Source: CALVLD01 sp964467585 (lineage in GTDB: Bacteria; Bacillota; Clostridia; Christensenellales; CAG-138). From it: a stretch of DNA of 32,384 nt. Position 1 is the stretch's first letter. The number at the start of each line of letters is the position of its first letter. The position numbers and the translations under genes are program-made. Where the stretch lies: the NCBI GenBank assembly GCA_964467585.1, contig CAYXRF010000016.1:1-32384 (forward strand), given 5' to 3'. This document shows positions 27,450 to 32,384 of this stretch, piece by piece. Under the pieces are notes generated by a model that saw only the letters and a program-made list of their open reading frames with translations, did not search any database and was not told the DNA's origin.

Positions 27450-29921
27450 TTATTGATTGGACGTTCCTGTAAGCGCGTAATAAAGCATTGCAACATCCGT
27501 AAAGCCTATTGTGCCGTCACCATCGTAATCGGCGTTAATCAGCCCCTGCGCCGAAAGAACAACCGTGTTTACAAGACTGCCGTAAAGCCACGCAACATCC
27601 GTAAAGTCGATATTGCCGCTGCAATTGACGTCTCCCAACAGCGATTGCGGCTGCTGAACGTGAACAAACACGTCGTCAATCATCGCGCCGCTGTCGGCGT
27701 TTGCATCCTCAGCTTTTGTGTATCTCAGCTCAATCGTGTGTGCGCCCGCGGAGCCAATAGGCACGCTGCACTCCGCCCATTCGTCGGAGGCTGTGCTTTG
27801 GTTGTCAAGCGCGGCAATAAGGTTGCCGTCAATATACACAAAAATATTGTTGAATGCGGTATCCGTGCCGTCATTGTCAAACATATAGTCAAAGGTAAGA
27901 TACGAATTTGCTTCAGCATCCACGGCAAATGTTATTGAGGCGTCGCCCACAAGCTGATATGCATACGCGTACACTCTGCCGCTGTTCGCCGTGTCGTCAA
28001 CACCCTTGAACACCTCATCGGGATTGTCAAAGTCAACAGTGCCGCTTGCAACGTTAAGCGCCGTGTCGATATCCACGCCGTAAACCACATTAACATCGTC
28101 AATATACGCCCTGTCGTCGCCATCGTATGCGCTTGCGTCCTTTATGTATGTCCATGAAAGCTCATGCGTGCCTCCCGTGGGGATCATAAACGAAAAGCTT
28201 TGCCAATCGGTTTGGGTTGTGCCGCTTGCCGTAAGCCTTGCGTTCCATCCGTCCACCATAAAAATCAATGTGTCGGAGGCTTGACTGCTTACAAAATAAT
28301 CAAAGCTCACAACCGTGCCCGCAAGACAGGTTATTGATGATGTAAGAATTGCCTGCTGGTTGTCATAGGGGCACACGCTGCGCGCAATAACCCTGCTGTT
28401 TGCAATGTCCGCCGCCGTCTCCCAAGGCGCATAGTCTGCGTCATACTCAAAATGAAGCGTCCCGCCGCTTACATTAAGCGCAGCGTCAAGGGTTATCGCG
28501 GGGATGTTCACGTTGTCAACACAGCAGAGGTCTTCGTTATCGCCAAGGCTTGAGTCCTTTGAATAAACCCACTCAAAGCTGTAAAGCCCCGTGGCGCTTA
28601 TCGTGTAGGAATAGCTTTGCCAACCCTCAAGCCCGGAAGCCTCAAATATTTCACTGCCGTTCACATAGAATGTCAACAGGTCGCAGCCATCCTCTGTGGA
28701 CACATAATAATCAAATGTGACAACGCTGCCCGCCGCAACCATATTGTTGTTTGAAACAAGCGTCGCGCTGCCGTTGTCCGCAACAGCGGGAGTTTTTGCG
28801 TGAAGGAGAGTATCATTAGCGGACGTGCCGTATTGACCGTAATCCACCACCCAATCAGAGCCGGTGTAGCGCGCCGCGGAGTAATAATCAACATTAAGCG
28901 CATATTCAAGCGTAAATCCCGAAGCAAGCTTAACATTGTCAACCGCACAATAAAAATCTGCGGAATCATTGCATTCAAACATCCACACAAAAGTGTAATT
29001 GCCCGTGGCGGGCAGTGTGTATGTAAATGTAAGCCACGCGCCGCCGGTGGTGAAATCACTCAGCGCAACGTTTGTCGACTGCCCATTTTGGAGAGTGCCA
29101 AATGTGAAATATGCGCCGTACATCTCATCGCCCTGAATCAAATAATCAAACGTCAGCACATCGCCCTCATAGCCGGAGGCGCTGAGCGTCACACCCGTGG
29201 TGGAGTTTTCGCCCGCGGCAACGCTGCGCATATAATAACGGTTTGCGTCAAGCGTACAGTCATTGCTGGGCTCCGTGCCGTATTGTGAGAAGGTTCGTCT
29301 TTGCCCCGGGGCGTTAAGCGCGGAATCCAAAGAGAGGTCGCGGACTTCAAAATTTGTAACCCAAGCGCCGCAGACGGGGTCGCCGCCCTTTGCGTCAGCC
29401 ACGGTTTTTGCACCGCCGTAATAGAGAGAGAACCAAACCGTGTAGCTGCCGGAATTCAGCATGACCGAGGCGTTAGTCCAGCTTGTGGTTTCCGTAGAGA
29501 CGGTAAGAAGCTCGAAAGCATCGCCGCCGCTTTTGTCGGCCGCCATAAGACGGAAAGCGGAAAGATTCTTCGCGCCGACTAAATAGTCAAAAGTCAGCAC
29601 GGCAGCGTTTGTAAGAGTGACGTCAAACGAAGCGATGCTTGTGAATGAGCCTGAATCGGGGAATGTCGCACCGCCGACCCAACGCGTAAGATCGTAATCG
29701 TACTGAGCCGTCCACGGGTATTCGCCCGAGGTGCTCCACTCAATAGGCGCGATAGCGGCATTATTGGGCGCCATAGCCTCGTCAAGCGAAGCGCGATTCC
29801 AATAATTTAAGACATCCCCTGTGTTAACGGCGTTTGGCGCGGCTGCAAGCGCGAACGGCGCAACGCAAACAGCCATAAGCAGCGCAAGCGCGGCTGCACA
29901 AAGCCTTGAAAGTTTTTTCAT
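27450..29921 (-). CDS. Secreted multi-module protein with C-terminal dockerin
   Basis: 823 residues. Residues 1-26 form a signal peptide (MKKLSRLCAAALALLMAVCV, cleavage near ALA-AAP). Five related beta-rich modules follow, starting at L46, L198, L338, L478 and I618; the last four start exactly 140 residues apart with [IL][DE]xALN and end with an A/S-x-VDNV or DDV strand. This suggests jelly-roll, carbohydrate-binding-like folds, but I do not recognise the family. Residues 761-823 are a type-I-like dockerin: two calcium loops, DVNCSGNIDFTD and DYDGDGTIGFTD, each followed by VAxLYxxL. Dockerins bind cohesins; no cohesin or enzyme gene is nearby. No catalytic domain is evident. The ribosome site GGGAGG lies just before the ATG. 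Confidence 0.88.
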   Translation of the reverse strand: MKKLSRLCAAALALLMAVCVAPFALAAAPNAVNTGDVLNYWNRASLDEAMAPNNAAIAPIEWSTSGEYPWTAQYDYDLTRWVGGATFPDSGSFTSIASFDVTLTNAAVLTFDYLVGAKNLSAFRLMAADKSGGDAFELLTVSTETTSWTNASVMLNSGSYTVWFSLYYGGAKTVADAKGGDPVCGAWVTNFEVRDLSLDSALNAPGQRRTFSQYGTEPSNDCTLDANRYYMRSVAAGENSTTGVTLSASGYEGDVLTFDYLIQGDEMYGAYFTFGTLQNGQSTNVALSDFTTGGAWLTFTYTLPATGNYTFVWMFECNDSADFYCAVDNVKLASGFTLEYALNVDYYSAARYTGSDWVVDYGQYGTSANDTLLHAKTPAVADNGSATLVSNNNMVAAGSVVTFDYYVSTEDGCDLLTFYVNGSEIFEASGLEGWQSYSYTISATGLYSFEWVYSKDSSLGDNEDLCCVDNVNIPAITLDAALNVSGGTLHFEYDADYAPWETAADIANSRVIARSVCPYDNQQAILTSSITCLAGTVVSFDYFVSSQASDTLIFMVDGWNARLTASGTTQTDWQSFSFMIPTGGTHELSWTYIKDASAYDGDDRAYIDDVNVVYGVDIDTALNVASGTVDFDNPDEVFKGVDDTANSGRVYAYAYQLVGDASITFAVDAEANSYLTFDYMFDNDGTDTAFNNIFVYIDGNLIAALDNQSTASDEWAECSVPIGSAGAHTIELRYTKAEDANADSGAMIDDVFVHVQQPQSLLGDVNCSGNIDFTDVAWLYGSLVNTVVLSAQGLINADYDGDGTIGFTDVAMLYYALTGTSNQ

Positions 29922-29968
29922 AACCTTTAGCCTCCCTGTAAGTTTGCGGATGTAAAATCACCCACGCT

Positions 29969-29979
29969 ATTGTATCATA
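29969..29979 (-). promoter_or_regulatory. Extended -10 promoter of the dockerin gene
   Basis: On the minus strand TGATACAAT (TACAAT at 29969-29974) is an extended -10, 47 bp before the start codon. The -35 region (ATGTTT, 29992-29997) is poor. Confidence 0.55.
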
Positions 29980-30139
29980 GCCGTGTTTAAAAAACATCCC
30001 CAAATTTGTAATATTATGGATAAAAAATACAATCGCCGCACCACTTTCGGGCAAAAAAGTGCCGTCCGTGAGAATTGCGTGGGAAATATCGCGCGGATAC
30101 TATCGCGCCTTTCACCTGCGTTGACGCCATATGCGCCGC

Positions 30140-30204
30140 TTTAACAAAAACAAATGCCCCGCGTGCATCGCATCCGTTTTAAGGGACGCGCACAGCACAC
30201 GGGG
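30140..30204 (-). terminator. Hairpin with T-rich tail, possible second terminator after arcC
   Basis: CCCCGCGTGC (30157-30166) pairs with GCACACGGGG (30195-30204) with one mismatch and a 28-nt loop. Downstream on the minus strand is ATTTGTTTTTGTTAAAG. Together with the hairpin at 30224-30251 and the dockerin promoter this accounts for the 335-bp gap; I see no gene there. Confidence 0.45.
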
Positions 30205-30223
30205 ACAAATTAATCGGTGTTTA

Positions 30224-30251
30224 AAAAGCTGCTTGCGGGCAATGCGCTTTT
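30224..30251 (-). terminator. Terminator of arcC
   Basis: On the minus strand AAAAGC pairs with GCTTTT, and TTGC with GCAA inside it, followed by TTTAAAC. It lies 6 nt after the arcC stop. Confidence 0.6.
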
Positions 30252-30256
30252 AAAAA

Positions 30257-31195
30257 TCACATCAGCGTTGTGCCTGCCTTGCCGTTAAGCGCCTCAACAG
30301 CCTTGTCAAGGGATGTGATTATCGCCCTGCGGCCGCTCTTGGACTCAACAAAGCGAAGCGCCGCCTCAATCTTGGGCAGCATCGAGCCGGGGGCAAAATG
30401 CCCTTCGGCGATGTAACGATGTGCGTCCGCCACGGAAAGCGTGTCGATATCAATCTGGTTGGGCTTTTTGAAGTTGATTGAAACCTTTTCAACCGCCGTG
30501 AGTATAACCAGCGCGTCCGCGTCAATATCCTCCGCAAGACGCTCCGAAGCCAAATCCTTATCAATAACCGCAGCCGTGCCGATGAGATTGCCCTGCGCGT
30601 CTTTTATAACGGGTATGCCGCCGCCGCCAACGGTAATCGGCACAAAGCCACCCGCAAGCAGACACTTCACAGCGTCAAGCTCAACAATTTCAACAGGAAT
30701 GGGCGAGGCGACAACACGCCGCCAACCGCGTCCCGCGTCTTCTTTCATCACATAGCCGCGCTCCGCCTCCAGCGCATGAGCCTCCTCCTCGGAATAAAAG
30801 GGACCGATGGGCTTTGAAGGATTTTTAAATTTGGGATCGTTTTGGTCAACAACAACCTGGGTAACAACGGTAACGACACTTTTTTTAATCCCGCGGGAGC
30901 GCAGAACCTTTTCAAGCCCCTGCTGCATATGATAGCCGATATAGCCCTGACTCATCGCACCGCAAACGTCAAAGGGCATTGCGGGGGTGACGCTGTTTGC
31001 CGCCTCATTCTGAAGCACAATGCGCCCCACCTGCGGGCCGTTGCCGTGCGCAAGCGCAACCGTGTAACCCTGCTCGATAATGTCCGCGATGTATTCGGAG
31101 GTTTTCTCAACCACCTCAAGCTGCGCGGCGGCTGTCGCGGGCTTGCCCGCCTCCTGAAGGGCGTTGCCGCCAAGGGCGATAACTATCTTTTTCAT
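30257..31195 (-). CDS. arcC: Carbamate kinase
   Basis: 312 residues; reversibly converts carbamoyl phosphate and ADP to carbamate and ATP, the energy-yielding step of arginine, agmatine or purine-derived (allantoin) fermentation. It begins MKKIVIALGGNALQ, then AHGNGPQVGRIVLQNEAA and CGAMSQGYIGYHMQQ, with TVGGGGIPVI and the terminal GTAAVIDKDLASERLAEDID nucleotide-binding half. I chose the ATG at 31195, 7-8 nt after AGGAGA; upstream in-frame sequence is not related. No arginine deiminase or ornithine carbamoyltransferase gene is adjacent, so its pathway cannot be told from context. Confidence 0.96.
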   Translation of the reverse strand: MKKIVIALGGNALQEAGKPATAAAQLEVVEKTSEYIADIIEQGYTVALAHGNGPQVGRIVLQNEAANSVTPAMPFDVCGAMSQGYIGYHMQQGLEKVLRSRGIKKSVVTVVTQVVVDQNDPKFKNPSKPIGPFYSEEEAHALEAERGYVMKEDAGRGWRRVVASPIPVEIVELDAVKCLLAGGFVPITVGGGGIPVIKDAQGNLIGTAAVIDKDLASERLAEDIDADALVILTAVEKVSINFKKPNQIDIDTLSVADAHRYIAEGHFAPGSMLPKIEAALRFVESKSGRRAIITSLDKAVEALNGKAGTTLM

Positions 31196-31223
31196 CTGAA
31201 GCTCTCCTATAAAGTCAAAACTT

Positions 31224-31248
31224 GACACCCGCCTGCAACACGGGTGTC
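31224..31248 (-). promoter_or_regulatory. 5'-UTR hairpin of arcC
   Basis: GACACCCG (31224-31231) and CGGGTGTC (31241-31248) form a perfect 8-bp stem between the promoter and the ribosome site, at the expected 5' end of the mRNA. There is no U run. It could stabilise the transcript or bind a regulator. Confidence 0.55.
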
Positions 31249-31256
31249 GGAATTGA

Positions 31257-31285
31257 ATTATCGCATATGCACGAGATATTGTCAA
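31257..31285 (-). promoter_or_regulatory. Promoter of arcC
   Basis: On the minus strand a perfect TTGACA (31280-31285) lies 17 bp before GATAAT (31257-31262). The arcC ATG is 62 bp further on. Confidence 0.8.
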
Positions 31286-31328
31286 CTCAAAACCTCGTTT
31301 TTGCCGCAAACACTAAAAATATATCGAA

Positions 31329-31793
31329 TTACACAAACGGGTCCTGTATGAATATCTTTGCGGGAAGCTCACGGTTGGGCTTGCCGGAATTTTTGCCTGC
31401 GGAGCCGACAAACACGATGACATACGTTTGCGTTTGATTTGCGCCGATTGTAAACACCTTGTCAACAGGCGTGTATTGCTCAATCATATCCGCCGTTACC
31501 GCGCCCGTCTGCGCGGCGTCTATGTGATATGCGCTCATCGCGGGATTGCTTAAAAGTCCATTGTTGAAGCTTTCTTCATCCCTTGCGTTTATTACAAAAT
31601 CACGTCCTTCACCTGTGGTGTTGCATATTGTAAGACTGCAAATCATGTAGACGCTCCCGTCATAGATGTAGAAATCAGAAAAATAGCTTTCATCCGTAAC
31701 ATAAATATCGTCCGTCTTTTCCGTTGTGTCGGAACAGCCCACAAAGCAGACGGCAGCCAACACGGCAAGCAGAACACACAGCGCACGCTTCAT
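31329..31793 (-). CDS. Small lipoprotein of unknown function
   Basis: 154 residues. The N-terminus MKRALCVLLAVLAAVCFVGC is a lipoprotein signal with lipobox FVGC and acylated C20, followed by a Thr/Asp/Glu-rich tether. The rest is beta-rich (DFYIYDGSVYMICSLTICN, then FTIGANQTQTYVIVFVG), which suggests an immunoglobulin-like fold of the sort common in Clostridia surface lipoproteins. I do not recognise a specific family. GGAGGG precedes the ATG, and a strong promoter lies 32 bp upstream. No terminator is visible before arcC, so some read-through is possible. Confidence 0.8.
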   Translation of the reverse strand: MKRALCVLLAVLAAVCFVGCSDTTEKTDDIYVTDESYFSDFYIYDGSVYMICSLTICNTTGEGRDFVINARDEESFNNGLLSNPAMSAYHIDAAQTGAVTADMIEQYTPVDKVFTIGANQTQTYVIVFVGSAGKNSGKPNRELPAKIFIQDPFV

Positions 31794-31820
31794 AAAAACA
31801 GAACCCTCCGAATTTGATTA

Positions 31821-32072
31821 TCAGAATATACCACGCCGCGACGTATATGTCAAGTTTTGCCAGCACATCAGCCCAATGTCAACCCCTCCCCGATTTTTTG
31901 AGGGCGGCAATGCGCCCTCGCATATCTGCCTCTGCAAGTATGCAAAGCTGCTCGATACAAAACACAGTTCGCAATCAGCCGCCGTGCCGGCCGCAAATGC
32001 GGAAATCGGCAGCAGCGCCGCCACCATAATTAGGGCGACAAACACGGATAGGCGTCTGATTGAGTGTTTCAT
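31821..32072 (-). CDS. Short secreted ORF, probably a truncated gene
   Basis: 83 residues. A GGGAGG site and a plausible promoter precede MKHSIRRLSVFVALIMVAAL, a textbook signal peptide ending near AFA-AG at residue 28. What follows (55 residues with ELCFVSSS, LQRQICEG, GGVDIGLMCWQ) has no recognisable pattern, and the last third overlaps the promoter of the lipoprotein gene. I read it as the 5' end of a secreted-protein gene whose body was deleted, with accidental read-through to a stop. A short secreted peptide remains possible, since it has four cysteines. Confidence 0.5.
   Translation of the reverse strand: MKHSIRRLSVFVALIMVAALLPISAFAAGTAADCELCFVSSSFAYLQRQICEGALPPSKNRGGVDIGLMCWQNLTYTSRRGIF
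31825..31853 (-). promoter_or_regulatory. Promoter of the lipoprotein gene
   Basis: On the minus strand TTGACA (31848-31853) and TATATT (31825-31830) are exactly 17 bp apart. It lies inside the 3' end of the 83-residue ORF. Confidence 0.8.
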
Positions 32073-32117
32073 AAAATGTCCTCCCTTGTGTTTTGTGGTA
32101 ATATTTAGCTTGTGTTG

Positions 32118-32146
32118 AGTATATCACGCAAATATATTTCCGTCAG
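32118..32146 (-). promoter_or_regulatory. Promoter of the short secreted ORF
   Basis: CTGACG (32141-32146) and TATACT (32118-32123) are 17 bp apart on the minus strand, about 45 bp before the start codon. Upstream of it to the window edge (32147-32384) I see no gene, only AT-rich sequence and the 45-bp repeat. Confidence 0.6.
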
Positions 32147-32235
32147 CATGAATCGGACAAACTTTTTGTTTCAAAATCACATAATTTGATTTCAAAAGAG
32201 AGCTTCACGCAAGGATTATTGAGAGGAGAGCAGCG

Positions 32236-32384
32236 GCGCCGGCGGGGAGGTGAGACGGTGATTTTTGCGTGTGCGGCCCTGCGCCGGCGGGGAGGTGCGG
32301 CGGTGATTTTTGCGTGTGCGGGCCGGTGCGAACTAAAGGGAAACCTTGTACCTTGCGCGGACAATTTTGCGTGTGTGGGCGCTT
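32236..32384. repeat. 45-bp GC-rich tandem repeat at the window edge
   Basis: Two units starting at 32236 and 32281 share GCGCCGGCGGGGAGGTG, then GGTGATTTTTGCGTGTGCGG. A partial copy (TTTTGCGTGTGTGGGCGC) follows near 32365. The array may continue beyond the window. The minus-strand open frame across it is Arg/Pro rich and looks non-coding. Confidence 0.75.

Noticed and set aside
27408..27938. 176-residue plus-strand frame opposite the dockerin region
   Set aside because: It lies wholly within the terminator and the 3' end of the well-supported dockerin gene and has no ribosome site.
31895..31922. Terminator for the short secreted ORF
   Set aside because: GAGGGCG pairs with CGCCCTC, but the T run is on the wrong side for either direction of termination.
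32143..32364. 73-residue Arg/Pro-rich minus-strand frame
   Set aside because: It translates the 45-bp repeat and has no ribosome site or promoter.

Overview
The window reads as a chromosomal segment of an anaerobic, Gram-positive-type bacterium of class Clostridia, probably uncultured or gut-associated (inference). The evidence is the S10-spc-alpha ribosomal super-operon with a Firmicutes-type tail (secY-adk-map-KOW protein-infA-rpmJ-rpsM-rpsK-rpsD-rpoA-rplQ), strong GGAGG ribosome sites, type-Z zinc-binding S14, a rubrerythrin/PerR oxidative-stress unit, a Bce-type peptide-sensing and ABC-transport module, and a dockerin-bearing secreted protein. I cannot name the genus from sequence alone.

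Layout. (1) 1-1130: the tail of a large serine recombinase, a minus-strand tRNA unit (initiator tRNA-fMet then elongator tRNA-Met, with a consensus promoter and strong terminator) and a 5'-truncated IS30-type transposase. (2) 1140-1830: no credible gene, but three different tandem-repeat arrays in a row (30/31-bp, 9/10-bp and 67-bp units). (3) 1829-18291: a sigma-A-type promoter, a leader of about 275 nt that can fold, then 31 plus-strand genes from rpsJ to rplQ, closed by an intrinsic terminator. An internal TTGACA-17-TAAAAT promoter lies in the 3' end of map, and a 327-nt structured spacer separates rpmJ from rpsM. (4) 18363-20779: a DUF368/PopT-like membrane protein and an orphan beta-class DNA methyltransferase. 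(5) 20845-22469, minus strand: perR and, overlapping it by 8 nt, a gene encoding flavin reductase, rubredoxin and rubrerythrin as one polypeptide. (6) 22530-27409: bceR-bceS, then bceA-bceB behind a second promoter with candidate BceR operator repeats. (7) 27450-29921, minus: an 823-residue secreted protein with a signal peptide, four modules starting exactly 140 residues apart after a first longer one, and a C-terminal dockerin. (8) 30257-32384, minus: a stand-alone carbamate kinase, a small lipoprotein, a short signal-peptide ORF whose 3' end overlaps the lipoprotein promoter, and another GC-rich tandem repeat.

How the genes work together. The central block makes ribosomal proteins, the RNA polymerase alpha subunit, the SecY translocon channel, adenylate kinase, methionine aminopeptidase and IF1. 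The two tRNAs supply both methionine tRNAs. The PerR unit looks like a self-contained peroxide detoxification operon in which the sensor, the electron-transfer module (flavin reductase plus rubredoxin) and the peroxidase (rubrerythrin) are encoded together. The Bce module and the PopT-like protein both relate by family knowledge to undecaprenyl-phosphate metabolism and cell-wall antibiotic stress, though they are not adjacent. The best candidates for something undescribed are the Hrb-rubrerythrin fusion with an internal ribosome site, the 140-residue modular dockerin protein, the two structured ribosomal-operon leaders and the triple repeat block before the S10 promoter.
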